A DNA stretch of 40,016 nt from Streptomyces sp. ISL-66 (GCF_018614135.1 NZ_JAGGOW010000089.1:1-40016), one strand, 5' to 3'. Positions 14,083 through 22,038 are shown, counted from the stretch's first letter. Notes: generated by a model from the letters alone, not told the origin. Translations and numbers: made by a program.

Positions 14083-16581
14083 ATGAGCGACCCGTCACCA
14101 CCGCCCGGTTGGACGCCTCGTGACCCGGACACCCCCGAAGAACCCGAGGCCGCCGGCGCGGGTGCGGCTCCGCCACCGGAACCCGAAATGACGGCCGAGC
14201 GAGCCAAAGAAGCCAAGAAGGCCGAGAGGGCCGGGAAGGCGGCAGCAGCGGGCGGAGCGGCGAAGCGGGCCCGGCGCAAGCGCACCGGCTGGCGCCGGAT
14301 CCTGCCCACCTGGCGGATGGTCCTGGCGGCCTTCCTGCTGCTCGCCCTGCTGGGCGGCGGCGCCCTGGTGGCCGGCTACCTGCTGGTCGACATCCCGCCC
14401 GCCAACGCGGCCGCCGTCGCCCAGTCCAACGTCTACCTCTACGCCGACGGTTCCCAGCTCGCACGCGACGGCGAGGTCGACCGCGTCAACGTGCCACTCT
14501 CCCAGATCCCGCGCACCGTCCAGGAGGCCGTACTGGCCGCCGAGGACCGCGACTTCTACTCCGAGCGGGCGGTGGACCCGGCAGCGATGCTGCGGGCCGC
14601 CTGGAACACGGCGACCGGCAAGGGCACCCAGTCCGGTTCGACCATCACCCAGCAGTACGTCAAGAACTACTACCTGGGCCAGGAACAGACGATCAAGCGG
14701 AAGGTGAAGGAGTTCTTCATCGCGATCAAACTCGGTCGCGAGAAGTCGAAGAACTACATCCTCGAGGGATACCTGAACACCAGTTACTTCGGCCGCAACG
14801 CCTACGGCATCCAGGCCGCCTCCCAGGCCTACTACGGCAAGGACATCGGCAAACTCACCACCGCCGAGGGCGCCTACCTCGCCACCCTCCTCAACTCCCC
14901 CAGCGCCTTCGACGTCGTCTCCCACCCCCAGAGCCGCGCCCGCGCCCTCGCCCGCTGGAACTACGTACTCGACGGCATGGTCAAGAAGGGCTGGATGACG
15001 GCCGCCGAACGCGCCACCACCCAGTTCCCCGAGCCCGGCAAGGTCCGCCCGGCCGCCGGACTCTCCGGCCAGCGCGGCTACCTCGTCGAAGCCATCAAGG
15101 ACCACATCGTCGAAAACAAGATCCTCGACGACAAAACCCTCGCCGAAGGCGGCTACCGCATCACCACGACCATCGACAAGCGCCGCCAGAGCGCCATCGT
15201 CGACGCCGTCAACGACAAGCTGGTCAGCAAGCTCGACCCCGAGAAGGTCAAGGCCGACCGCGTCGTACGCACCGGCGCCGTCTCCATCGACCCCGCCACC
15301 GGCAAGGTCGTCGCCCTGTACGGAGGCATCGACTACACCAAGCAGTTCGTCAACAACGCCACCCGGCACGACTTCCAAGTCGCCTCCACCTTCAAGCCGT
15401 TCGTGTTCGCCTCGGCCGTGCAGAACGACTCGCACACCCAGGACGGCCGCACGATCACCCCGTACACGCTCTACAACGGCGACAACAAGCGCCGCGTCGT
15501 CGGCACCCGCATCCCCTACGCCCCCGAGAACGAGGGGCAGGTCAGCTACGGCGACATCACCGTCAACACCGCCACCGACCTCTCCGTCAACGCCGTCTTC
15601 GCCCAGATGGTCGTCGACGTCGGCACCGCCAAGGTCAAGCAGACCGCCGTCGCCCTCGGCATCCCCGAGAACACCCCGAACTTCGACCCCGGACCGGCCA
15701 TGGCACTGGGCACCATGCAGGCCAGCGTCCTGGACATGACCCAGGCCTACGCCACTCTCGCCGACCACGGCCGCCACACCCCGCACACCTTCGTCGAAAA
15801 GATCACCAAGGCGGACGACACCATCCCCCTGCCGCACCGCGAAGCGACCCAGGCCGTTAGCCGCGAAGCCGCCGACACCACCACGTCCATGCTGGTCAGC
15901 GTCGTGGACAACGGCACCGGTACGGCCGCCCTTGCCGCCGGCCACCCCGCCGCCGGCAAGACGGGCACCGGCGAACTGGACCGCTCCGCCTGGTTCGCGG
16001 CGTACACCCCGGACCTGGTCACCGTCGTCTCGATGATGGGCCAGGACCCCGACACCGGAGCCCTGGAGTCCCTTTACGGGGCACTCGGCGAGAGCCGCAT
16101 CGGGGGCGGCGGCTACCCGGCCCGGATCTGGGCGCAGTACACGAAGACGGCCCTGGCCGACAGCGACCCCGTCGACTTCGACCTGGAACTCATGCCGGGC
16201 GCCGCCCAGCCCCCGCCGCCCTCGCCCGTCAACCCGAACCCGAACCCGCCGCAACAGACCCCCGGCGACCGCCCCTCGGGCCCGCCGGTGAGCCCCACGC
16301 CGACACCGCCGACGGGCGGGCGGACGCAGGGCGGACAGACGAACGGGGGTCAGGACAACGGCGGTCAGAACAACGGCGGTCAGAACAACGGGGGCCAGAC
16401 GAACGGCGGTCAGACGGACGGCGGCCAGACCACGGGCGGCCAGAACGACGGGGGCCAGACCACGGGCGGCCAGACCACGGGCGGCCAGACCACCGGAGGC
16501 CAGACCGACGGCGGCACCACCGGGAGCAGCCGCGGCGGCGCCACCGAAGGCCTGCGCCCGCCGCCGGAGCTCCTGGAGTAG
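14083..16581 (+). CDS. Class A penicillin-binding protein (transglycosylase/transpeptidase)
   Basis: The 832-residue bifunctional peptidoglycan synthase has a charged cytoplasmic N-terminus (1-75) and one membrane helix (about 80-102). The GT51 domain shows EDRDFY (154-159, catalytic Glu), GSTITQQYVKN (185-195), KRKVKEFFIAIKLGRE and ILEGYLNTSYFGRNAYGIQAA. The transpeptidase domain has all three boxes: STFK (435-438), SVN (501-503) and KTGTG (626-630). A Pro-rich linker leads to a Gly-Gly-Gln repeat tail from about residue 745. ATG 14083 follows GAGGAG at nine bases. Translated upstream sequence is non-family. It polymerises and cross-links peptidoglycan outside the membrane. Confidence 0.95.
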   Translation: MSDPSPPPGWTPRDPDTPEEPEAAGAGAAPPPEPEMTAERAKEAKKAERAGKAAAAGGAAKRARRKRTGWRRILPTWRMVLAAFLLLALLGGGALVAGYLLVDIPPANAAAVAQSNVYLYADGSQLARDGEVDRVNVPLSQIPRTVQEAVLAAEDRDFYSERAVDPAAMLRAAWNTATGKGTQSGSTITQQYVKNYYLGQEQTIKRKVKEFFIAIKLGREKSKNYILEGYLNTSYFGRNAYGIQAASQAYYGKDIGKLTTAEGAYLATLLNSPSAFDVVSHPQSRARALARWNYVLDGMVKKGWMTAAERATTQFPEPGKVRPAAGLSGQRGYLVEAIKDHIVENKILDDKTLAEGGYRITTTIDKRRQSAIVDAVNDKLVSKLDPEKVKADRVVRTGAVSIDPATGKVVALYGGIDYTKQFVNNATRHDFQVASTFKPFVFASAVQNDSHTQDGRTITPYTLYNGDNKRRVVGTRIPYAPENEGQVSYGDITVNTATDLSVNAVFAQMVVDVGTAKVKQTAVALGIPENTPNFDPGPAMALGTMQASVLDMTQAYATLADHGRHTPHTFVEKITKADDTIPLPHREATQAVSREAADTTTSMLVSVVDNGTGTAALAAGHPAAGKTGTGELDRSAWFAAYTPDLVTVVSMMGQDPDTGALESLYGALGESRIGGGGYPARIWAQYTKTALADSDPVDFDLELMPGAAQPPPPSPVNPNPNPPQQTPGDRPSGPPVSPTPTPPTGGRTQGGQTNGGQDNGGQNNGGQNNGGQTNGGQTDGGQTTGGQNDGGQTTGGQTTGGQTTGGQTDGGTTGSSRGGATEGLRPPPELLE
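16326..16515 (+). repeat. 15-bp minisatellite encoding the PBP tail
   Basis: About twelve 15-base units encode Gly-Gly-Gln-(Thr/Asn/Asp)-(Asn/Thr/Asp). All preserve frame and are almost free of substitutions at the GGCGGNCAG core. Copy number is likely to vary between strains. Confidence 0.9.
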
Positions 16582-16653
16582 GCCCGGACCGGATCCGGAA
16601 GAGGCCAGGAAGAGGGCCCGACGAGGCCCGGAGCACCGGGAACGGCCCCGGGC

Positions 16654-16974
16654 TCAGTGACCGGAAGTCGCCTTCAGCCCCACCACGGCGGCCAACAGCA
16701 GACAGATGAAGAAGATCCGGGCGGCGGTGACGGGCTCCCCCATGGCAGCCATACCGACCACCGCCGCACCGGCCGCGCCGATGCCCACCCACACGCCGTA
16801 CGCCGTACCGATCGGCAGCGTCTTGACCGCGAGCGACAGCAGAACCATGCTCGTCACGATGCCGGCGCCCGTGAACAGGCTCGGCCAGAACCGGGTGAAT
16901 CCCTCGGTGAACTTCATGCCGATCGACCACGCGACTTCGACCAGACCGGCGACGATGAGCAGAACCCAGGCCAT
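16654..16974 (-). CDS. gdx: SMR-family guanidinium exporter (Gdx/SugE type)
   Basis: The 106-residue, four-helix membrane protein shows Glu13 in GLVEVAW and Lys21 in the SIGMKFTEGFTRFWPS segment. The LPIGTAYGVWVGIGAAGAA segment is typical of the Gdx/SugE branch, which exports guanidinium in exchange for protons, rather than EmrE-like multidrug pumps. ATG 16974 has GGAGG eight bases upstream. A GTG three codons earlier overlaps that site. A guanidine-III riboswitch in its leader strongly supports guanidinium as substrate. The protein should function as an antiparallel homodimer, since only one SMR gene is present. Confidence 0.93.
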   Translation of the reverse strand: MAWVLLIVAGLVEVAWSIGMKFTEGFTRFWPSLFTGAGIVTSMVLLSLAVKTLPIGTAYGVWVGIGAAGAAVVGMAAMGEPVTAARIFFICLLLAAVVGLKATSGH

Positions 16975-17005
16975 GACAGGCACCTCCAGAACGAGAGCGG
17001 AACGG

Positions 17006-17090
17006 GGTGCGTCGTCTTGTCATGCAGCCATCGGCACCGGCATCGGCGATGCCCAGCGACAGCCACCCGGTACGGCGCGTCTCGTCGGGG
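17006..17090 (-). ncRNA. Guanidine-III (ykkC-III) riboswitch
   Basis: On the minus strand the leader reads CCCG, ACGAG, then ACGCGCCGTAC and CGGG. A variable hairpin follows, then GACAAGACGACGC. This matches the ykkC-III aptamer core (ACGAG, GCGCCGUAC, GACAAGACG). P1 pairs CCCG (17089-17086) with the CGGG at about 17070-17067. The pseudoknot helix pairs GCGCCGT with ACGACGC (17015-17009) with one C-A mismatch. The aptamer ends about 32 bases before the gdx ATG, next to its ribosome site. The recalled reference aptamer is from Thermobifida fusca; no covariance search was run. Confidence 0.82.
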
Positions 17091-17099
17091 GTTCCCACC

Positions 17100-17105
17100 A
17101 CCGTA
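17100..17105 (-). promoter_or_regulatory. Likely -10 box of the gdx transcript
   Basis: TACGGT on the minus strand lies about ten bases before the first riboswitch helix. That is the right place for a transcript starting just 5' of the aptamer. No clear -35 element is visible. Confidence 0.4.
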
Positions 17106-17115
17106 GCAAAACGCA

Positions 17116-17152
17116 CGAAAGGGGCCGGTGACGAGCGTCACCGGCCCTTTCG
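17116..17152 (-). terminator. Hairpin after the GroES-like gene
   Basis: Arms 17116-17133 and 17136-17152 pair over about 17 bases with one bulged G (CGAAAGGGGCCGGTGACG against its complement). It follows the leftward GroES-like gene and insulates gdx from it. Confidence 0.7.
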
Positions 17153-17213
17153 ATCTTGGAACACAAGGACCCGCAAGAGCCCGAGGCCTCGCGGGGAGAC
17201 GCAGGGCCCGGCC

Positions 17214-17558
17214 CTACAGGTACAGCCCCGTGGAGTCCTCCGACCCCTCCAGCCGCTCGGCGGCCACGGCGTGCAGGTCCCGCTCGCGCATGAGCAGGTA
17301 CGTCGCCCCGCGCACCTCCACCTCGGCCCGCTCCTCGGGGTCGTAGAGCACCCGGTCCCCCGGCTCGACCGTCCGTACGCTCTGCCCGACCGCGACCACC
17401 TCGGCCCAGGCCAGCCGCTTGCCCACCGTGGCCGTCGCGGGGATCAGGATGCCGCCGCCCGAGCGGCGCTCGCCCTCCGGAGAGTCGGACTTCACGAGCA
17501 CGCGGTCGTGGAGCATGCGGATGGGCAGCTTGTCGTGGGTGGTGGTGTTCTCGCTCAC
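17214..17558 (-). CDS. GroES-like (Cpn10 family) protein
   Basis: The 114-residue protein has the Cpn10 layout: LPIRMLHDRVLVKSD at 11-25, a glycine-containing mobile-loop region (SGGGILIPATA), then AEVVAVGQSVRTVEPGDRVLYDPEERAEVEVRGATYLLMRERDL. It is a divergent paralogue and is not next to groEL, so a chaperonin partnership is unproven. No Shine-Dalgarno precedes the GTG start at 17558. TAGGTT six bases upstream suggests a leaderless mRNA. Confidence 0.85.
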   Translation of the reverse strand: MSENTTTHDKLPIRMLHDRVLVKSDSPEGERRSGGGILIPATATVGKRLAWAEVVAVGQSVRTVEPGDRVLYDPEERAEVEVRGATYLLMRERDLHAVAAERLEGSEDSTGLYL

Positions 17559-17564
17559 GCCCCG

Positions 17565-17570
17565 AACCTA
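17565..17570 (-). promoter_or_regulatory. -10 box of leaderless GroES-like gene
   Basis: TAGGTT on the minus strand is followed by CGGGGC and the GTG start. This is the same geometry as at 10900 and 22039. Confidence 0.45.
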
Positions 17571-17604
17571 CCCGCACGCGCCCGCGCCGCACCCGGCCGG
17601 GTCA

Positions 17605-17922
17605 TCAGCGCTTGCGGCGCGCCGACAGGACGAGCAGGCCCACGACGCCGGCCGCGAGCAGTGCGACCGGCACGAGCCGCTCGATGCGCGGGGCGCCGTC
17701 CTCGTGCCGCAGTCCGTCCCGGGCGTCGGTGACCAGGCGGTTCACCGTCGCCACCGCGCGGCCGACGGCGTGGTCGACGGTCCCCACCACCTTCGCCTTG
17801 GCGTCCCCGATGATCGTCTTGGGGTGCATGCGCACGCCGATCTCGTCGAGCGTCTCGGCGAGCTGCTCGCGGCGGCGGACGATGTCCGCCTCGATCTGTG
17901 CGGGGGTCCTGGCTTCCGGCAC
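17605..17922 (-). CDS. DUF3618 family protein
   Basis: The 105-residue protein begins with the DUF3618 signature (RTPAQIEADIVRRREQLAETLDEIGVRMHP), has an amphipathic middle and ends in one membrane helix (about residues 82-100) with a basic tail (SARRKR). The topology is a tail-anchored small protein. The role is not known. Similar proteins often co-occur with phage-holin-like and DUF3618 stress genes. GTG 17922 is preceded by GGAGG at seven bases. Confidence 0.88.
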   Translation of the reverse strand: MPEARTPAQIEADIVRRREQLAETLDEIGVRMHPKTIIGDAKAKVVGTVDHAVGRAVATVNRLVTDARDGLRHEDGAPRIERLVPVALLAAGVVGLLVLSARRKR

Positions 17923-17951
17923 CGCGCTGCCTCCGTCGTCGTGGTCGGTCG

Positions 17952-17973
17952 CATGAGGGCGTAGCCCCTCATG
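17952..17973. promoter_or_regulatory. 8-bp inverted repeat between DUF3618 and bcp
   Basis: CATGAGGG and CCCTCATG flank a six-base loop. It sits in the divergent promoter region, about 60 bases before bcp, so it may be an operator. A short hairpin without function is possible. Confidence 0.35.
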
Positions 17974-17991
17974 AACGGTCTGTCAGCAGCT

Positions 17992-17997
17992 TAGTCT
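17992..17997 (+). promoter_or_regulatory. Possible -10 box of bcp
   Basis: TAGTCT fits TANNNT and lies 37 bases before the bcp ATG, leaving room for the ribosome site. The -35 region is weak. Confidence 0.35.
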
Positions 17998-18034
17998 CGG
18001 ACCGTACCGATCCCCTCCCGAGGAGACTGTTGAG

Positions 18035-18502
18035 ATGAGCGAGCGACTTGAGCCGGGCGACACCGCCCCCGCCTTCACCCTGCCCGACGCGGACGGCAAC
18101 GAGGTCTCGCTCGCCGACCACAAGGGCCGCAAGGTCATCGTCTACTTCTACCCGACCGCGCTGACGCCGGGCTGCACCAAGCAGGCGTGCGACTTCACGG
18201 ACAACCTGGCCGTCCTGGCCACGGCCGGCTACGACGTCATCGGCGTCTCCCCGGACAAGCCGGAGAAGCTGGCGAAGTTCCGCGAACAGGAGGACCTGAA
18301 GGTCACCCTGGTCAGTGACCCCTCGAAGGAAGTCCTGACGGCGTACGGCGCGTTCGGCGAGAAGAAGCTGTACGGCAAGACGGTCACGGGCGTCATCCGC
18401 TCCACCGTGATCGTCGACGAGGAGGGCAAGGTCGAGCGCGCCCTCTACAACGTGAAGGCCACGGGCCACGTAGCCAAGATCATCAAGGACCTGGGCATCT
18501 GA
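18035..18502 (+). CDS. bcp: Thioredoxin-dependent peroxiredoxin Bcp
   Basis: The 155-residue protein is an atypical two-Cys (PrxQ/Bcp) peroxidase that reduces hydrogen peroxide and organic hydroperoxides with thioredoxin. The YFYPTALTPGCTKQACDF segment holds the peroxidatic Cys (about 46) and the resolving Cys five residues later. DNEV/VSLADHKGRKVIVYFYP and GVSPDKPEKLAKF are family features, and the length is standard. ATG 18035 follows GAGGAGACTG. A hairpin terminator follows, so it is likely monocistronic. Confidence 0.96.
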   Translation: MSERLEPGDTAPAFTLPDADGNEVSLADHKGRKVIVYFYPTALTPGCTKQACDFTDNLAVLATAGYDVIGVSPDKPEKLAKFREQEDLKVTLVSDPSKEVLTAYGAFGEKKLYGKTVTGVIRSTVIVDEEGKVERALYNVKATGHVAKIIKDLGI

Positions 18503-18526
18503 CCCGGCTCTCCCCTTCCCGCAACG

Positions 18527-18552
18527 GCCCGCACCCCTCAACCGGTGCGGGC
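18527..18552 (+). terminator. Terminator after bcp
   Basis: GCCCGCACC (18527-18535) and GGTGCGGGC (18544-18552) are perfect arms around an eight-base loop, followed by TGTTCCGTTT, which contains a few T residues. Confidence 0.7.
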
Positions 18553-18640
18553 TGTTCCGTTTATCGGACGTAACCGTCCGCATATCGGTTCGTTAGCCCG
18601 TACGAGGCTGCGAACGCGCGGCCGGGACGGGAGGGGACCG

Positions 18641-19279
18641 ATGGCAGTGAGCCCGTACACACGGGAGCGGTTGGCGGAGGCGGCGAGTACGTCGCGGACG
18701 CTGACGGAGGCGCTGGAAAAGCTGGGGGTGGACCCGAAGAGCGGCTCGCGTCAGCACATCCGCGAGCGCATGAAGCGGCTGTGGGTGGACGTCTCCCACT
18801 TCGAGCGGGAGGGGTTGAAGTGGACCAAGGAAGTGCTGGAGGAAGCGGTTTCCGCCTCGACGAGCATGTGTGAGGCACTCCGTCGCCTGGGGGTGGACGT
18901 CGTAGGCGGACAGCACACCCACATCAGCCGACGGGTGAGGGCGCTGGGGATAGACACCTCACACTTCAAGGCACAGTCCCGGACGGGCATCCCCAGAAGC
19001 CGTCGGGCTCCCGAAGCACTGCTGGTGCAACAGCCGCCAGAACACGCCCGCCGGATCCAAAGTGACCGACTCAGGGCGGGAATGGCCGCGCTGGGCATGG
19101 AGGAGCGCTGCGCCGAGTGCGGCATCGAGACCTGGATGGGCGAGCCGCTTCCCCTGGAGGTCGACCACATCAACGGCGACTGGCGGGACAACCGCCCGGA
19201 GAACCTGCGGTTCCTCTGCCCCAACTGTCACTCGGCGACGGACACGTACCGAGGCCGGGGCAAGGGCCGACGCCGATGA
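18641..19279 (+). CDS. HNH endonuclease-like protein with duplicated DNA-binding module (copy 1)
   Basis: The 212-residue protein has two copies of a roughly 50-residue helical module (residues 5-50 and 58-110), each ending in (V/I)D(V/T)SHF. A basic linker and an HNH domain follow: CAECGI with LPLEVDHINGDWRDNRPENLRFLCPNCHS, which has two CxxC zinc pairs and the His-Asn-His residues. It is predicted to bind and cut DNA; the target is unknown. ATG 18641 has GGGAGGGG five bases upstream. Its stop overlaps the start of a paralogue (ATGA). Codon use is somewhat less GC-biased than the neighbours. Confidence 0.85.
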   Translation: MAVSPYTRERLAEAASTSRTLTEALEKLGVDPKSGSRQHIRERMKRLWVDVSHFEREGLKWTKEVLEEAVSASTSMCEALRRLGVDVVGGQHTHISRRVRALGIDTSHFKAQSRTGIPRSRRAPEALLVQQPPEHARRIQSDRLRAGMAALGMEERCAECGIETWMGEPLPLEVDHINGDWRDNRPENLRFLCPNCHSATDTYRGRGKGRRR

Positions 19280-19926
19280 GTACGCGGACCAGCTACACCC
19301 GGGACGTACTCGTCGAGGCCGCTACACAGTGTGGCGACATCGACGAGGTGATCGCACACCTCCGCACGCCACCGTACGAACGCCTTGGCCGCTACCTGAT
19401 GGCACGCTTCGCCCACTTCGGCATAGACGTCTCACACTTCCGCCCCACCGGTCGGCGGGTCCCACCGACCGAGGAGGAACTGAGGCAGGCCGTGGCCAAG
19501 GCGATCGGCATCGCCAGCACACTGCGGCACCTAGACCGACCGGACAACGGGACTCAACGAGCGCTCCTACGCAAGTGGATAGCCGCAGCGGCGATAGACA
19601 CTTCGCACCACTTGGGCCAAGGTCACTCGAAAGGGAAGCCGGGACCGACCCAGGCGAGGCCAGCAGACGAAGTACTGGTCAAGCACGGGCGCGACAGGCG
19701 CACGAGGGCTGTCGCGCTCAGACGTGCTCTTGACGAGATCGGCGTGCCCGAGCATTGCGAGAGCTGCGGAAGCGCCCCCGAATGGCGTGGGCGCCCCATG
19801 ACCCTCGAGGTCGACCACATCAACGGCGACTGGAGCGATGACCGCCGCCAGAACCTGCGGCTGCTGTGCCCCAACTGCCACTCGATCACCAGCACCTGGT
19901 GCCGGGGAGGACGACGCAAACGTTGA
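19276..19926 (+). CDS. HNH endonuclease-like protein with duplicated DNA-binding module (copy 2)
   Basis: The 216-residue paralogue of the preceding gene has the same order: module 1 (TSYTRDVLVEAATQCGDIDEVIAHL ... FGIDVSHF), module 2 (PTEEELRQAVAKAIGIASTLRHL ... AIDTSHH), a linker, and the HNH domain CESCGS ... MTLEVDHINGDWSDDRRQNLRLLCPNCHS. The last 50 residues are nearly identical to copy 1 while the N-terminal modules differ. This suggests duplication with divergence of target recognition. It starts at ATG 19276, overlapping the upstream TGA by four bases, and ends 46 bases before a tRNA-like gene. Confidence 0.85.
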   Translation: MSTRTSYTRDVLVEAATQCGDIDEVIAHLRTPPYERLGRYLMARFAHFGIDVSHFRPTGRRVPPTEEELRQAVAKAIGIASTLRHLDRPDNGTQRALLRKWIAAAAIDTSHHLGQGHSKGKPGPTQARPADEVLVKHGRDRRTRAVALRRALDEIGVPEHCESCGSAPEWRGRPMTLEVDHINGDWSDDRRQNLRLLCPNCHSITSTWCRGGRRKR

Positions 19927-19955
19927 TGTCGCTCCCTGTACGGCGCGGTGCGCAG

Positions 19956-19961
19956 TAGAGT
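19956..19961 (+). promoter_or_regulatory. Possible -10 box of the tRNA-like gene
   Basis: TAGAGT fits TANNNT and ends 11 bases before the predicted 5' end of the tRNA. No good -35 hexamer was found at the usual spacing. Confidence 0.4.
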
Positions 19962-19972
19962 GTTCATGGTCT

Positions 19973-20045
19973 GCGCCCGTACGCCACCTGGTGAGCGATG
20001 GTCTTTAGGTGGCCATGCATGTCGGTTCGAATCCGACCGGGCGTA
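19973..20045 (+). tRNA. Atypical class-I tRNA with anticodon UAG
   Basis: The 73 bases fold as a cloverleaf. The acceptor stem pairs GCGCCCG (19973-19979) with CGGGCGT (20038-20044), with G-U at the first pair. The D arm is CGC/GCG with GG in the loop. The anticodon stem pairs TGGTC (19999-20003) with GGCCA (20011-20015) around loop TTTAGGT. The variable loop has five bases. The T arm is GTCGG, TTCGAAT, CCGAC. The discriminator is A and CCA is not encoded. Anticodon UAG would read the leucine codon CUA, but bacterial leucine tRNAs have a long variable arm and this one does not. The D loop also departs from consensus. It could be an orphan tRNA, a decayed copy or a tRNA-like RNA. Confidence 0.65.
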
Positions 20046-20052
20046 CCCAGAA

Positions 20053-20095
20053 AACGAGGCCGGGCCTTCCGGTTCACGGAAGGCCCGGCCTCGTT
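20053..20095. terminator. 19-bp perfect hairpin between tRNA and rdgB
   Basis: Bases 20053-20071 are exactly complementary to 20077-20095, with loop GTTCA. A-rich and T-rich ends flank the stem. It serves the rightward tRNA and the leftward rdgB transcript. Confidence 0.85.
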
Positions 20096-20098
20096 GCG

Positions 20099-20719
20099 TC
20101 AGCCCAGCAGTTCCCGGACCGCCGGGACCAGGGCTCGGAAGGCCTGGCCTCGGTGGGAGATGGCGTTCTTTTCCGCGGCCGTGAGTTCCGCGCAGGTGCG
20201 GGTGTCGTTCAGTGGCTGGAGGATCGGGTCGTAGCCGAAGCCGCCCGTGCCCGAGGGGGCGTGGCGCAGGGTGCCGAGGAGGCGGCCTTCGACGACGCGT
20301 TCCGTGCCGTCCGGGAGGGCGAGGGCGGCGGCGCAGAAGAAGTGGGCGCCGCGGTGGGCGTCGTCGATGTCCCCGAGCTGGGCCAGCAGGAGCGCGAGGT
20401 TCGCGGCGTCGTCGCCGTGGGCGCCGGCCCAGCGGGCGGAGAAGATGCCGGGGGCGCCGTTCATGACGTCGACGCAGAGGCCGGAGTCGTCGGCGACCGC
20501 CGGGAGACCGGTGGCCTGCGCCAGGGCGTGGGCCTTGAGGAGGGCGTTCTCGGCGAAGGTGACGCCGGTTTCCTTGACGTCCGGGATCTGCGGGTACGCG
20601 TCCGCGCCGACCAGCTCGTGCGGCAGGCCGGCGTCGGACAGGATGGCGCGGAGCTCGGTGACCTTGCCCGCGTTGCGGGTGGCCAGGATGAGGCGGCTGG
20701 GAGGGGGCGTCGAGGTCAT
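20099..20719 (-). CDS. rdgB: RdgB/HAM1 non-canonical purine NTP pyrophosphatase
   Basis: The 206-residue enzyme hydrolyses ITP, dITP and XTP to monophosphates and so keeps them out of nucleic acids. Family features are LILATRNAGKVTELRAIL at the N-terminus, GVTFAENALLKA, the ADDSGLCVDVMNGAPGIFSARWAG core and GGFGYDPIL near the C-terminus. I use ATG 20719; an ATG three codons upstream (20728) is equally possible. It lies downstream of rph, as in many actinomycetes, but here a lipoprotein gene stands between them. Confidence 0.94.
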   Translation of the reverse strand: MTSTPPPSRLILATRNAGKVTELRAILSDAGLPHELVGADAYPQIPDVKETGVTFAENALLKAHALAQATGLPAVADDSGLCVDVMNGAPGIFSARWAGAHGDDAANLALLLAQLGDIDDAHRGAHFFCAAALALPDGTERVVEGRLLGTLRHAPSGTGGFGYDPILQPLNDTRTCAELTAAEKNAISHRGQAFRALVPAVRELLG

Positions 20720-20750
20720 GCGTCCCATTATCCGCCGGTCGTTCCCCGGC

Positions 20751-21137
20751 TCAGCCGGGGGTGCAGACCTTCGAGATCTCCTTCGCCGCGTCCGCGACCG
20801 GGGTGATGTCCGGGGTGGAGTTGCCGCCCTCGAGCGAGGTACGGACGTTCTTGACCGCCGTGTTCATCGAGGAAATGGCCTTGCTCAGGTCGGCGTTGTC
20901 CGTCTGGTCGCCGACCTTCTTGAGGTTGGCTTCGATCTCGTTCAGCGCGTTCTGAGCGTCCTGCGGGCTGTTGCCGGCCTGCGAGACGGCCTGCTGGAGG
21001 TCGTTGGCTCCGTCCGTGATGGCGACCGCGGTGCTCGCGCAGTCCATCGCCGTGGAGATCGCGTCGCAGGAGGTGACGGCCGGGATGAGCAGGGCGGCGG
21101 CGATCGCTATGGCTGCCGTACGGTGCTTCGACTTCAC
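20751..21137 (-). CDS. Small secreted lipoprotein, hypothetical
   Basis: The 128-residue protein starts KSKHRTAAIAIAAALLIPAVTSC, a lipoprotein signal peptide with the lipobox VTSC, so the mature protein would be lipid-anchored at the cysteine. The mature part is helical and Ala/Asn/Gln-rich (NDLQQAVSQAGNSPQDAQNALNEI), with three Cys residues including one four residues from the end. I do not recognise a family. GTG 21137 has GGGGGA about six bases upstream. The frame continues to 21248 but that part is low-complexity. Confidence 0.75.
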   Translation of the reverse strand: MKSKHRTAAIAIAAALLIPAVTSCDAISTAMDCASTAVAITDGANDLQQAVSQAGNSPQDAQNALNEIEANLKKVGDQTDNADLSKAISSMNTAVKNVRTSLEGGNSTPDITPVADAAKEISKVCTPG

Positions 21138-21209
21138 TTCGGTCCCCCGGGGGTTCGGACGGATACGCGGACGCGTGGAACGCGGATACGTCGATACGTC
21201 GATACGCGG

Positions 21210-21241
21210 ACGGGCGCACGGCTTCGACGCCGTGCGCCCGT
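21210..21241 (-). terminator. Terminator after rph
   Basis: ACGGGCGCACGGC (21210-21222) pairs perfectly with 21229-21241 around TTCGAC, 56 bases past the rph stop on the minus strand. GATACGTC direct repeats follow at about 21185-21205. Confidence 0.7.
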
Positions 21242-21296
21242 ATGGCAAGAGACGCGCGGAGGCGCCGCGCGGTTGCCGTGAGAGCGGGTGCCCAGG

Positions 21297-22031
<735 letters not shown>

Positions 22032-22038
22032 GGCTCCG

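Noticed and set aside
14095..16254. A 719-residue minus-strand frame over the PBP gene
   Set aside because: Valine/glycine-rich antisense shadow. The plus strand holds all PBP active-site motifs.
19973..20045. Calling the tRNA bldA (leucine UUA)
   Set aside because: The anticodon loop reads TTTAGGT, giving UAG, not UAA, and the variable arm is short.
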